From NCBI GenBank assembly GCA_963749415.1, contig CAVVMG010000001.1, positions 1,736,001-1,800,000 on the forward strand: a stretch of 64,000 nucleotides of DNA, in the 5' to 3' direction. The stretch's first letter is position 1. Every line of letters starts with the position of its first letter. Position numbers and translations under genes: made by a program. The notes under the pieces are model-generated. The model was not told the origin of the DNA. It was given only the letters and a program-made list of their open reading frames with translations, and did not search any database. The DNA comes from JALYNX01 sp963749415 (lineage in GTDB: Bacteria; Actinomycetota; Acidimicrobiia; Spongiisociales; ZC4RG35). Below, piece after piece: positions 14,906 through 24,219 of the stretch.

Positions 14906-15722
14906 GCAGCGGCTGGTTAGCCGCGATCACACCGACTACCCGGCCGGATTGCTCGATCTGGAGGATCCGCCATCGCTGTTCATGATCGGAGAGACCACGT
15001 CCGCCCCGGCGGTCGCGGTCGTGGGCACCAGGAGATGTACCCGGTATGGCGTGAGCCTGGCCGAGTCGATCGGGGCGGCGCTGGCGGCCGCGGGTTGGAT
15101 CACGGTCAGCGGACTGGCCCGGGGAATAGATGCCGCCGCCCACCGTGGCACCCTGGCTGCGGGCGGAGAGGCGGTCGCCGTGCTCGGGTCGGGCGTCGAT
15201 GTCGTTTACCCGGCGGAGAACCGGGCGATCTACGACGAGATTCTCACCGGTCGGGGGGCAGTCATGTCCGAGTACCCGTCGGGGACCCGGCCCGACCGAT
15301 GGAGGTTTCCGGCGCGGAATCGCATCATTTCCGCCATCTCCTCGGCCGTGGTGGTGGTAGAGGCGGGTGAGAAAGGCGGTGCCCTTATCACTGCCCGGTT
15401 GGCGGCCGAGATGGGGCGGCCGGTGTTCGCAGTCCCCGGCGATGTCGACCGACCGGCCTCGATGGGGTGCAACCTCCTGATCCGGGATGGCGCCCATCCG
15501 GCGCTGGGAGCGGAGGATCTGATCCAGGAGATCGAACTGGCGCTCGGGGTCCCCGCCGCTAAGACATCGCCGGGCCAGGCGATACCGGCGACGGGCTGGG
15601 CGATCGATGACCTCCCCAAGATCTGGAGTTGCACGCCGGCGGAGGCGCTGGCACGGGTGGCCAGAATGGAGATCGGCGGTCAGATCCGGCGCAGCGGGGA
15701 AATGATCGTTCCGGTCAACTGA
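14898..15722 (+). CDS. dprA: DNA-processing protein DprA
   Basis: 274 aa. DprA binds incoming single-stranded DNA and loads RecA during transformation. The Rossmann-like core is clear: VAVVGTRRCTRYG, VSGLARGIDAAAHRGTL, AVLGSGVDVVYPAEN, SEYPSGTRPDRWRFPARNRIISAIS, VVVVEAGEKGGALITARLAAEMGRPVFAVPGD, followed by GCNLLIRDGA and a short C-terminal winged-helix. The ATG overlaps the comM 3' end by 8 bp. Confidence 0.93.
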   Translation: MTEQRLVSRDHTDYPAGLLDLEDPPSLFMIGETTSAPAVAVVGTRRCTRYGVSLAESIGAALAAAGWITVSGLARGIDAAAHRGTLAAGGEAVAVLGSGVDVVYPAENRAIYDEILTGRGAVMSEYPSGTRPDRWRFPARNRIISAISSAVVVVEAGEKGGALITARLAAEMGRPVFAVPGDVDRPASMGCNLLIRDGAHPALGAEDLIQEIELALGVPAAKTSPGQAIPATGWAIDDLPKIWSCTPAEALARVARMEIGGQIRRSGEMIVPVN

Positions 15723-15758
15723 CTCCGAATCGCGAAAAGCGGCAATAACATCGACCCG

Positions 15759-16646
15759 GTGCAGCTCCCCGCGATGCCGACATGGGCCGCGGCCCCTGTC
15801 GACAACTTTCTCAAGCGCATGATCGAGCAACGCGATTTGTCGGTGCATACCGTCGATGCGTACCGGCGCGATCTGGCCCAATTCTTCGACTATTGCAACC
15901 GGAGCGGGGTGAATCGGGTCGAGGACGTCCAACGCCTCCATGCCCGGCGCTACCTGGCGTTCCTCGACACGCTGGGCTACTCCCGCCGCTCCATGACCCG
16001 AAAGGCGTCGGCGGTGCGCTCCTTCTATAACGATGCCGGGCGCCGCGGCGTGGCACGGGTGAACCCGTTCGAAGGTGTGGCCCGTCCCAAGCTCGACCGT
16101 CCCTTGCCCCATGCCCTCCCACCCCGCACCGTGATCCACGCAATCGAAGCCATCGATACCTCGACGGCGGAGGGATTGCGCGACCGCGCAGTGCTCGACA
16201 CCCTCTACTCCACCGGGCTTCGAGTATCGGAACTGGCATCGTTGACCGTCCGCGACGTGGGCGGTGACATGATCACCGTGGTGGGCAAGGGCCGGAAAAC
16301 GAGGAGGGTTCCGGTGGGCCGTCCCGCCCAAGACTCCCTCCGGCGCTATCTCTCGGACGGTCGACCACAGATGGCATCATCGGCGGCCGGGCCCTGGCTC
16401 TGGGTAGGGGTGCGCGGGGGCAAGCTCGACACCAGGGGACTGAGGAGGGTGGTCAACAACCACCTCGCGACCTTTCCTCACGCCCTCCGCCACAGTTTCG
16501 CCACCCATCTCCTGGAGGGGGGAGCCGACCTGAGGGTGGTCCAGGATCTCCTCGGACACACCGACCTGGCGACCACCCAGATCTACACTGCCGTGACCCG
16601 TCACCATTTGAGAGGGACCTATGACCGAAGCCACCCCAGGGCCTGA
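15759..16646 (+). CDS. xerC: Tyrosine recombinase XerC
   Basis: 295 aa site-specific recombinase that resolves chromosome dimers at dif. N-terminal SAM-like domain (DLSVHTVDAYRRDLAQFFDYC, YLAFLDTLGYSRRSMTRKASAVRSFY) and catalytic domain with all residues: Arg in STGLRVSELASL, Lys in GKGRKTRRVPV, HALRHSFATHLLEGGADLRVVQDLLGHTDLATTQIY (HxxR, His and the nucleophile Tyr). GTG start. It overlaps the following sigma-factor gene by 26 bp, as in the comM-dprA-xerC-whiG order of other actinobacteria. Confidence 0.92.
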   Translation: MQLPAMPTWAAAPVDNFLKRMIEQRDLSVHTVDAYRRDLAQFFDYCNRSGVNRVEDVQRLHARRYLAFLDTLGYSRRSMTRKASAVRSFYNDAGRRGVARVNPFEGVARPKLDRPLPHALPPRTVIHAIEAIDTSTAEGLRDRAVLDTLYSTGLRVSELASLTVRDVGGDMITVVGKGRKTRRVPVGRPAQDSLRRYLSDGRPQMASSAAGPWLWVGVRGGKLDTRGLRRVVNNHLATFPHALRHSFATHLLEGGADLRVVQDLLGHTDLATTQIYTAVTRHHLRGTYDRSHPRA

Positions 16647-17400
16647 GGCAAATCAGCTCGAGGGCCTGTGGGCACGCTTCAAAGCATCGGCCGATGCCGA
16701 CGCCAGGGAACGCTTGATCCTGCACTATTCGCCCCTGGTCAAGTACGTGGCGGGTCGAGTCGGTGCCGGCCTGCCCAGATCTGTGGACCAAAACGATCTC
16801 GCCAGCTACGGCCTGTTCGGGTTGATCGATGCCATCGACAAATTCGAGCTGGAGCGCGGGTTCAAGTTCGAGACCTACGCGATCAACCGGATCAAAGGCG
16901 CGATCCTCGATGAGTTGCGTGCCCTGGACTGGGTGCCGCGCTCGGTCCGCTCCCGGGCCCGCCAGATCGAGACCGGTATCGCCGAGTTGGAGCACAACCT
17001 GCAACGGGCACCCACCGACGAGGAGCTGGCCGACTTCCTGGAGATGGGCGTGGAAGACCTGCAGAGCGCACTCGCCGAGATCGGGCGCTCCGGTATGGCG
17101 GCGCTCGACGAGTTCGTGGGGAACGAAGGTTCCACCTCGGTGGGCGAGATGCTCGCCGACCCGACCGGGGTCTCGCCGGAGATGGCGTTCCAATCGGAAG
17201 AGACGCGGCGAGGTCTGGTGGACGCCATCAATCGCCTGCCCAACCGGGAGCGGCTAGTGATCACCCTCTACTACTACGAGGGGATGACGCTGGCGGAGAT
17301 AGGAGACGTGCTCGGCGTCACCGAGTCTCGGGTGTGCCAGATCCACGCCAAAACGATGATGTCGCTTCGCAATCGTCTCGGCGAGCCTTCCTGGGGCTAG
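16621..17400 (+). CDS. FliA/WhiG-type alternative sigma factor
   Basis: 259 aa sigma-70 family protein of the FliA/WhiG class. Region 2: LILHYSPLVKYVAGRV, DLASYGLFGLIDAIDKFELERGFKFETYAINRIKGAILDELRALDWVPRSVRSR. Region 3: RAPTDEELADFLEMGVEDL. Region 4: RLPNRERLVITLYYYEGMTLAEIGDVLGVTESRVCQIHAK. In Streptomyces WhiG drives aerial development; in flagellated bacteria FliA drives motility genes. No flagellar or developmental genes are visible here, so the regulon is unknown. Confidence 0.9.
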   Translation: MTEATPGPEANQLEGLWARFKASADADARERLILHYSPLVKYVAGRVGAGLPRSVDQNDLASYGLFGLIDAIDKFELERGFKFETYAINRIKGAILDELRALDWVPRSVRSRARQIETGIAELEHNLQRAPTDEELADFLEMGVEDLQSALAEIGRSGMAALDEFVGNEGSTSVGEMLADPTGVSPEMAFQSEETRRGLVDAINRLPNRERLVITLYYYEGMTLAEIGDVLGVTESRVCQIHAKTMMSLRNRLGEPSWG

Positions 17401-17403
17401 ACG

Positions 17404-17886
17404 ATGACCGAGCCGATCCGGCACAAATATCGGATCGACCTCGATGGATGGGCACTCTCGGCCACAGGGTTGAGCAAAGCGGTGATCCGACCCCTCCACC
17501 CCGAAGACAAGGATTCCCTAGCCGGCCTGATGCTCGATGCCTACCTGGGCACGATCGACTACGAGGGGGAGAACATCGACGATGCCCGTGCCGAGATCGA
17601 GGAATACCTCGGCGGGGATCCGCTTCTCACCTGCAGCAGGGCCATCGAGATGGGTGACAGCCTGGTTGCGGCATCGCTGGTGGCGAGATGGGAGGAAGCC
17701 CCGCTCATCGCCTATGTGATGACCTCCTCGTCCAGGAAGGGCCAGGGCCTGGCACGTGCAGCGCTCCTCTCCAGCCTCGACTGCCTCGCCCGGACCACCG
17801 ACCTGGAGGTGTTTGCCTTCATCACCGAGGGCAACACTGCCTCGGAGCGGCTCTTTCTTGGCCTGGGCGCGGTCCGCATCGACTGA
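17404..17886 (+). CDS. GNAT family N-acetyltransferase
   Basis: 160 aa. After about 25 residues a GNAT fold begins (AVIRPLHPEDKDSLAGLMLDAYLGT), with LIAYVMTSSSRKGQGLARAALLSSLDCL carrying the acetyl-CoA binding R/Q-x-x-G-x-G/A loop, and FAFITEGNTASERLFLGLGAVRI as motif B. It begins 4 bp after the sigma-factor stop and is probably co-transcribed. Substrate unknown. Confidence 0.8.
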   Translation: MTEPIRHKYRIDLDGWALSATGLSKAVIRPLHPEDKDSLAGLMLDAYLGTIDYEGENIDDARAEIEEYLGGDPLLTCSRAIEMGDSLVAASLVARWEEAPLIAYVMTSSSRKGQGLARAALLSSLDCLARTTDLEVFAFITEGNTASERLFLGLGAVRID

Positions 17887-17900
17887 ACCGCTCTCGTCGA

Positions 17901-17930
17901 TTACCGGAGCCAGGGCACGCACCGTACAAT
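17901..17930 (+). promoter_or_regulatory. Candidate promoter of the rpsB-tsf operon
   Basis: TTACCG and TACAAT separated by 18 bp resemble a housekeeping promoter. A leader of about 110 nt follows before the rpsB ATG. The leader contains a GGGCCCAGCCC segment and other short self-complementary stretches that could fold, but I recognise no named S2-binding leader. Confidence 0.5.
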
Positions 17931-18049
17931 CCCGGCATCACACACGCTCATTGACCCTCCCTGGTCGGGCCCAGCCCGGAATGAGGGTGACTCGAGAGAG
18001 CCAGGTGGCGATCCACCGGTGAGCGGAGGAACAACCAGAAAGGAATCAT

Positions 18050-18790
18050 GTGGCATCGGTCACCATGAAGCAGCTCCTGGAGGCCGGCGTCCATTTCGGC
18101 CACCAGACCAGGCGCTGGAATCCAAAGATGCGCCCCTACATCTATGGGGAGCGCAACGGCATACACATCATCGACCTCCGTCAGACCCTGGAGCAGATCG
18201 GTGAGGCCACCAACTACGTCAAAGACCTGGTCGCCGGGGGTGGAACCGTCCTCTTCGTAGGGACGAAGAAGCAGGCCCAGACCGCGGTCGCCGAAAACGC
18301 CGGTCGCTCCGGGATGCCCTACGTCAACTTCAGATGGCTGGGTGGGATGCTGACCAACTTCGCGACCATCCAGAAGCGGATCTTCTACATGCGTGAGTTG
18401 CGCCGTCTCGAAGAGAGCGGCGAGATCAACTCACTCCCCAAGAAGGAGCGCCTCAAGCTGCGTCGTGAGCTGACCAAGCTGGAGCAAAACCTTGGTGGTG
18501 TCGCCGACCTGCAACGGGTGCCGGATGCGGTGTTCGTCGTCGATGTCAACGCCGAGAGCACGGCGGTCACCGAGGCCTCCAGGCTGGGGCTCCCCGTGAT
18601 CGCCCTCGTCGACAGCAACTGCGATCCCGACCTCGTGGAGTACGTGATCCCGGGCAACGACGACGCGATCCGCGCCGCCGACCTCATCGCGGGGGCGATC
18701 GCTGATGCAGCACTCGAGGGCAAGCAACTGGCCGGGGCCAAGGCTTCCAAGGCGGACGCCGACGCCGAGTCCGAGGCCGTCGAGTCCTGA
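18050..18790 (+). CDS. rpsB: 30S ribosomal protein S2
   Basis: 246 aa. Conserved blocks: TMKQLLEAGVHFGHQTRRWNPKM, YIYGERNGIHIIDLRQTL, VLFVGTKKQAQ, YVNFRWLGGMLTNFATI, PDAVFVVDVNAESTAVTEASRLGLPVIALVDSNCDPDLVEYVIPGNDDAIRA. The C-terminal 25 residues are Ala/Asp/Glu-rich and not conserved. The start MASVTMKQ is preceded by AAAGGA. First gene of the rpsB-tsf-pyrH-frr-cdsA-dxr run. Confidence 0.98.
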   Translation: MASVTMKQLLEAGVHFGHQTRRWNPKMRPYIYGERNGIHIIDLRQTLEQIGEATNYVKDLVAGGGTVLFVGTKKQAQTAVAENAGRSGMPYVNFRWLGGMLTNFATIQKRIFYMRELRRLEESGEINSLPKKERLKLRRELTKLEQNLGGVADLQRVPDAVFVVDVNAESTAVTEASRLGLPVIALVDSNCDPDLVEYVIPGNDDAIRAADLIAGAIADAALEGKQLAGAKASKADADAESEAVES

Positions 18791-18792
18791 GC

Positions 18793-19404
18793 ATGGCTGA
18801 CTTCACGGCCAAGGACATCCAGAAGCTGCGCGTGGATGCCGGCGTCGGGATGATGGACGCCAAGCAGGCCCTGACCGACGCCGACGGTGACTTCGACCAG
18901 GCATACGAGCTGCTTCGGGAGCGGGGGCAGGCCAAGATGGCGAAACGGGCCGAACGCGACGCCAACGAGGGCACCATCGGGTCCTACATCCACATCCAGA
19001 ACGGGCGCCCGGTCCTGGGAGTCCTCGTCGAGCTGGCTTGTGAGACCGATTTCGTGGCCAAGAGCGACGAGTTCCGGCAGATCGCAGACGAGATCGCGAT
19101 GCACGTGAGCTGGGGCAGCCCGGGATGGATCACGCGCGACGAGGTCGATGCCGCCGAGGTGGAAAAAGAGAGGGACATCCTCGCCCGGCAGGCGGTGGCT
19201 GAGGGCAAGCCGGAGAACGTCGTGGACCGGATCGTCGAGGGCAAGATCAACTCCTGGTACCAAGACCACGTGCTCTATGACCAGAAGTTCGTGAACGCCG
19301 AGAAATTCGACGGCACTGTGGGCGACCTGGTCGCCCAACTCGCAGCCAAGATGGGGGAGAACATCTCGGTGCGGAAGGTGGCTCGGGTGGCAGTCGGTGA
19401 CTAG
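18793..19404 (+). CDS. tsf: Elongation factor Ts, short form
   Basis: Guanine nucleotide exchange factor for EF-Tu. The 203 aa protein has the N-terminal UBA-like domain (FTAKDIQKLRVDAGVGMMDAKQALTDADGD) and the core VELACETDFVAKSDEF, but is shorter than the 270-300 aa EF-Ts of most actinobacteria: one core subdomain seems reduced, as in EF-Ts of cyanobacteria and some deep lineages. The C-terminal GENISVRKVARV is intact, so this is a natural short form rather than a truncation. Confidence 0.95.
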   Translation: MADFTAKDIQKLRVDAGVGMMDAKQALTDADGDFDQAYELLRERGQAKMAKRAERDANEGTIGSYIHIQNGRPVLGVLVELACETDFVAKSDEFRQIADEIAMHVSWGSPGWITRDEVDAAEVEKERDILARQAVAEGKPENVVDRIVEGKINSWYQDHVLYDQKFVNAEKFDGTVGDLVAQLAAKMGENISVRKVARVAVGD

Positions 19405-19413
19405 GGGATCCAC

Positions 19414-20127
<714 letters not shown>

Positions 20128-20142
20128 GGAGGAGGTGAGGCG

Positions 20143-20694
20143 ATGATCAGCGATCTCTTGGCCGATGCCGAGCACAAGATGGAGATGGCCACGGATCATG
20201 TCGCCTCCGAGTTCTCCACCGTGCGGACCGGTCGGGCCAATCCCCAACTCCTGCAACGGATCTCTGTCGAGTACTACGGGCAGCCCACCCCCCTCCAGCA
20301 GCTGGCCTCCATCGCGGTTCCCGAGGCCCGGCTCCTGGTGATCCAGCCCTATGACAAGACGTCGGTCGGGGACATCGAGCGTGCCATCCAACAATCGGAT
20401 CTCGGGCTGAACCCTTCCAACGACGGCTCGGTGATCCGCATCGCCTTCCCCCCGCTCACAGAGGAGCGCCGCCGTGACCTGATCAAGGTGGTCAAGCACA
20501 TGGCGGAGGAAGGCAGAGTGTCGATCCGCAACATCCGGCGCCACTCCAAGACCGACATGGAAGCCATGCATGGCGACATCTCCGACGACGACATCAGGCG
20601 GGGCGAGGAGGAGCTGCAGAAGCTCACCGACCGTTTCGTCGTGAGGGTCGACCAACTGCTTACCCACAAGGAAGAAGAGCTCCTCGAGGTATGA
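20143..20694 (+). CDS. frr: Ribosome recycling factor
   Basis: 183 aa, normal length. Splits post-termination ribosomes with EF-G. Conserved: FSTVRTGRANPQLLQRISVEYYG, TPLQQLASIAVPEARLLVIQPYDK, IERAIQQSDLGLNPSNDGSVIRI, PPLTEERRRDLIKVVKHMAEEGRVSIRNIRR. The ATG is preceded by GAGGAGGTGA. Its stop overlaps the cdsA ATG (ATGA). Confidence 0.98.
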   Translation: MISDLLADAEHKMEMATDHVASEFSTVRTGRANPQLLQRISVEYYGQPTPLQQLASIAVPEARLLVIQPYDKTSVGDIERAIQQSDLGLNPSNDGSVIRIAFPPLTEERRRDLIKVVKHMAEEGRVSIRNIRRHSKTDMEAMHGDISDDDIRRGEEELQKLTDRFVVRVDQLLTHKEEELLEV

Positions 20695-21875
20695 CCGATC
20701 GCGGCGATGAGAGCAAGACCCGCAGGGTCAGGCGCCCCTGGGAGGAGGAGCCCGAAGAAGCAGACGTCTTCACCTTGCCCGAGCCCGAACAGCCCGCGGC
20801 CGGCGCCGATGTCGACCTCGGCGACTGGGAGGCGATGACCGAAGAGGGGTCCTCGCCGATCGAGAAATACACCTCCGAGGACTACGCGGCAGCGACCACC
20901 GAGGAGTACCGGGGCTTGGCCGAAGAGGTCAGCCGCGCCGCCGGGGAGGAGTGGCAGCAGCAGGCGGTGGCTGCAACGCTTCCGGGTGTGGATAGCGGGC
21001 TCGTCGGGTTCGACGACGTGTCGCGGGCCTCGGTTGGGCTCGAGGAGGATTACGAGGCCCACGAGCAAGCGGCGAGCTCCGACTTCGCGATGCGGGTCGG
21101 ATCAGCCGTCGTCATTTTCGGGATGTTCCTCGGCAGCCTTCTGCTCGGCGGCTGGTGGTTCTCCGGCTTCGTGATCCTGGTGATGGTGGTCGCCTGTGGA
21201 GAGTTCTATGCCACGGTCCGCCACGCCGGTTATCGCCCGCTGGCTCTGTTCGGCCTCCTTGGCGTGGTGTTCATGGGCGCCGGAGCTCACACCACCGGGG
21301 TGATGGCGATCGGGGGGTGGGCGGCTCTCTTCGCCACCGCATCCGTCCTGTTCTTCACGCTGTCACCTCGTCGCAACCCACTGCAGAACGCCTCCCTCAC
21401 CGTGGCCGCCATGGCGTGGGTCGGGCTTCTTGCATTTGCGGTCCTGATCGGTCAGGGCCCGCGGCCGATCGAAGACATCCTGTTCGTGGTCCTGCTGGTC
21501 GCCTTCAACGACATGGGCGCCTATTTCGTCGGGCGCTCGTTCGGGCGGAGAAAGCTGGCGCCCCGGCTCTCGCCGTCGAAGACCGTCGAGGGATTCTTCG
21601 GGGGTCTGATCGCCGCTCTGGTGGTGTCCTCGATCCTGGTCAGCTTCCCCGCGTGGGAGGTGATCGGCCTCGCGCGGGGCCTCGTCATCGCCGCGGTGGT
21701 AGGTGTGGTCGCCCCGATCGGGGATGCCGCCGAGTCGATGGTGAAGCGAGCACTCGGGGTCAAGGACATGGGATCGGTTCTTCCCGGCCACGGGGGGATC
21801 CTGGACCGGATCGACGGTTTCCTCTTTGCGGTCCCCACCGTCTACTTCCTGTTCCGGGGTTTCGGGCTGCTGTGA
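20691..21875 (+). CDS. cdsA: Phosphatidate cytidylyltransferase with long acidic N-terminal extension
   Basis: 394 aa integral membrane enzyme making CDP-diacylglycerol for phospholipid synthesis. The catalytic part is about residues 130-394 with multiple membrane helices, ending in the signature SMVKRALGVKDMGSVLPGHGGILDRIDG. Residues 1-128 form a hydrophilic, Glu/Asp-rich region (RPWEEEPEEADVFTLPEPEQ and on) absent from typical CdsA; low sequence complexity suggests it is disordered. Coupled to frr upstream and to dxr downstream by 4-bp overlaps. Confidence 0.92.
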   Translation: MTDRGDESKTRRVRRPWEEEPEEADVFTLPEPEQPAAGADVDLGDWEAMTEEGSSPIEKYTSEDYAAATTEEYRGLAEEVSRAAGEEWQQQAVAATLPGVDSGLVGFDDVSRASVGLEEDYEAHEQAASSDFAMRVGSAVVIFGMFLGSLLLGGWWFSGFVILVMVVACGEFYATVRHAGYRPLALFGLLGVVFMGAGAHTTGVMAIGGWAALFATASVLFFTLSPRRNPLQNASLTVAAMAWVGLLAFAVLIGQGPRPIEDILFVVLLVAFNDMGAYFVGRSFGRRKLAPRLSPSKTVEGFFGGLIAALVVSSILVSFPAWEVIGLARGLVIAAVVGVVAPIGDAAESMVKRALGVKDMGSVLPGHGGILDRIDGFLFAVPTVYFLFRGFGLL

Positions 21876-23017
21876 CCCGGCCGGTAGTCGTCCTCGGGGC
21901 GACCGGCTCCATCGGAACCCAGGCTCTCGAAGTCGCCGACCATCTCGGCTACCAGGTGGCAGGGATCGCGGCCCGGGATCCGTCTCCGGCTCTGTTGGAG
22001 ATCGCAGGCCGATATCCCCAGGCCCGGGTGGCGGTCGCCGGGGGGTCGGGAGAGGAGCGCGACTCGTTCCGGGCGTCCGTGGGACGCCAGGTCGGGTTCG
22101 ATTCCGAGGCAGTGGTCGACCTAGCGGCGTTGCCAGGCACCATCGTCGTCAACGGGATCGTCGGCTCGGCGGGTCTGCGGGCGACTGTCGCGGCATTGGA
22201 GGCCGGTAACCGTGTCGCCCTGGCGAACAAGGAGAGCCTGGTTGCCGGGGGCCCGGTGGTCAAGGCGGCCCTGGCCGAAGGCGGGGGAGAGCTGATCCCG
22301 GTCGACAGCGAGCACTCTGCCCTCAGCCAATGCCTGGCGGGCGAGAGACCTGAAGATGTGGCACGCCTGATCCTGACCGCGTCGGGCGGGCCGTTCCGGG
22401 GTCGGGACCGGGCCTCACTCGAGGATGTGACGCCGGAGGAGGCGTTGCGCCACCCGACCTGGGACATGGGCCGTCGCATCACGATCGACTCCGCCACATT
22501 GTTCAACAAGGGCCTCGAGGTGATCGAAGCCCATTTCCTCTTCGATGTGCCATTCGATGCCATCGACGTCGTCGTCCACCCGCAATCGGTGCTCCATTCG
22601 GCCGTCGAGTTCGTGGATGGGTCATGGAAGGGCCATTTCGGCTTCCCCGACATGAGGATCCCCATCCAATACGCGCTCACCGCCCCCGACCGCGCCCCCC
22701 TGCCCTTGGATCGCTTCTCGTTGGCCGGCATGGACCTGAGCTTCGAACAACCGGATCGCGAGGCCTTTCCTGCTCTGGACATCGCGTTTGCCGCCGGGCG
22801 GGCCGGCGGATCGAGCCCCGCAGTGCTCAACGCAGCCGACGAGGTGGCTGTGGAGGCATTCCTCCATGGTCGCCTGGGCTTCCTCGGCATCTCCGATGTC
22901 GTCGCACTGGCCCTGGAGACCGTGCCCTGGAGGGAGGTGGGGACGGTCGACTCGGTCCTCGAGGCAGATGCCGAAGCCCGCGCAGCCGCTACCAAAATCA
23001 TCTCGGTGTCTGCTTAG
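21872..23017 (+). CDS. dxr: 1-deoxy-D-xylulose 5-phosphate reductoisomerase
   Basis: 381 aa. Second step of the MEP isoprenoid pathway, NADPH-dependent conversion of DXP to MEP. NADPH fold VVVLGATGSIGTQALEV at the N-terminus; VALANKESLVAGG; metal/substrate site VDSEHSALSQCL; ILTASGGPFRG; HPTWDMGRRITIDSATLFNKGLEVIEAHFLFDV; VHPQSVLHSAVEFVDGS. The start is the GTG that overlaps the cdsA stop; the frame is open far upstream only as a shadow of cdsA. Confidence 0.97.
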   Translation: MTRPVVVLGATGSIGTQALEVADHLGYQVAGIAARDPSPALLEIAGRYPQARVAVAGGSGEERDSFRASVGRQVGFDSEAVVDLAALPGTIVVNGIVGSAGLRATVAALEAGNRVALANKESLVAGGPVVKAALAEGGGELIPVDSEHSALSQCLAGERPEDVARLILTASGGPFRGRDRASLEDVTPEEALRHPTWDMGRRITIDSATLFNKGLEVIEAHFLFDVPFDAIDVVVHPQSVLHSAVEFVDGSWKGHFGFPDMRIPIQYALTAPDRAPLPLDRFSLAGMDLSFEQPDREAFPALDIAFAAGRAGGSSPAVLNAADEVAVEAFLHGRLGFLGISDVVALALETVPWREVGTVDSVLEADAEARAAATKIISVSA

Positions 23018-23046
23018 TAATCGCGGCGAATAGGTAGCGTGTCCCA

Positions 23047-24165
23047 ATGCTCCGAGGTATGGCGGCGGCCGCTGCCATCGTTCTCTTTGTCACCGCCCAT
23101 GAGGCCGGCCATTTCCTGGCGGCCAAGGCGACCGGGATGAAGGCGACCCAGTTCTTCTTCGGCTTCGGGCCCAAGCTCTGGTCCACCCAACGCGGTGAGA
23201 CCGAGTACGGGGTCAAGCTGCTCCCGCTTGGGGGCTACGTGCGAATCGTCGGGATGAACCCGCTCGAAGAGGTGCCCGTTGAGGACGTCGGCCGGACCTA
23301 CCGGGAGAAGAAGTTTTGGGAGAAGAGCTTCGTGGTGCTCGCCGGAGTCGGGATGAATTTCCTGATCGCGTTCATCCTGTTCTTCGGGATCATCCTTGCC
23401 AACGGCGTTCCCCGAGTTCAGCCAGTGGTGGACAGGGTCGTTCCCACCGTCCTGGTCGATGACGTGAAAGTGGATACGCCGGCCCAGATCGCCGGGCTGG
23501 AGAAAGGTGACGTGATCTTGGCGATAGGCCCCCACCGGATCTCGGCATGGGAAGACGTCCCCGTCGCCTTGGACTCGGTTGGCGGTGGCCCGACCACCCT
23601 CGAGATCCTCCGGGACAATCAGGCGATGACTCTCGATGTCGACCTAGTGGAGCGGGATTCCATCGACGGATCGGGGAGCACGGGGTTTCTCGGTGTCGAG
23701 CCAGTGATCGAGACGTATCAGCCCGGCGGCTTCGAGTCGGTGGGCATGGCCGGCCAACAAGTCTGGCAAGGCATCGGCTTCACCTTCCAGGCACTGGGAG
23801 ACATGCTCAAACCTTCGAGCCTGGCCCAATATGTCGGCGTTCTCGGAGGTGACACCGAGGTCGACAACGAGATCCGACCGGTGAGCCCGATCGGGATCGT
23901 CAACATCGGGACCCAAACCGCCTCCCCAGCCCAATTCCTGACGATCCTGGCATTCGTCAACGTGATCCTGGCCACGATCAACCTCCTCCCGCTGTTCCCT
24001 CTCGACGGAGGCCATTTCGCAGTCGCCCTCTATGAGAGGATCACAGGTCGGGAAGCCAACATCCGGCGCCTGGCGCCGATTGCAGCCGCCGTGATCGGGA
24101 TCTTTGCCTTCCTCGGGTTCGTGGCGATCATCCTCGACATCGTCAACCCGATCAGCCTGTCCTAG
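23047..24165 (+). CDS. RseP-like site-2 intramembrane metalloprotease (M50)
   Basis: 372 aa membrane zinc protease that cleaves transmembrane segments, in relatives anti-sigma factors or signal-peptide remnants. Zinc site HEAGH in FVTAHEAGHFLAAKATGM near the N-terminus; FFFGFGPKLWS and LLPLGGYVRIVGM; a PDZ domain at about 115-200; and the third ligand motif NLLPLFPLDGGHFAVALYERITGR. Between dxr and ispG, the common bacterial order. Any connection with the ECF sigma pair at 11.4-13.3 kb is speculation. Confidence 0.93.
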   Translation: MLRGMAAAAAIVLFVTAHEAGHFLAAKATGMKATQFFFGFGPKLWSTQRGETEYGVKLLPLGGYVRIVGMNPLEEVPVEDVGRTYREKKFWEKSFVVLAGVGMNFLIAFILFFGIILANGVPRVQPVVDRVVPTVLVDDVKVDTPAQIAGLEKGDVILAIGPHRISAWEDVPVALDSVGGGPTTLEILRDNQAMTLDVDLVERDSIDGSGSTGFLGVEPVIETYQPGGFESVGMAGQQVWQGIGFTFQALGDMLKPSSLAQYVGVLGGDTEVDNEIRPVSPIGIVNIGTQTASPAQFLTILAFVNVILATINLLPLFPLDGGHFAVALYERITGREANIRRLAPIAAAVIGIFAFLGFVAIILDIVNPISLS

Positions 24166-24219
24166 GGCTCGCTGCGCTCGCCGTCTTGGGTCGGTGAGCG
24201 GTCTACCGTTCATCTCGGA

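Noticed and set aside
14691..16331. 546-residue minus-strand frame across dprA and xerC
   Set aside because: Overlaps the 3' end of comM, dprA and xerC in antisense and has no recognisable domain or signal.
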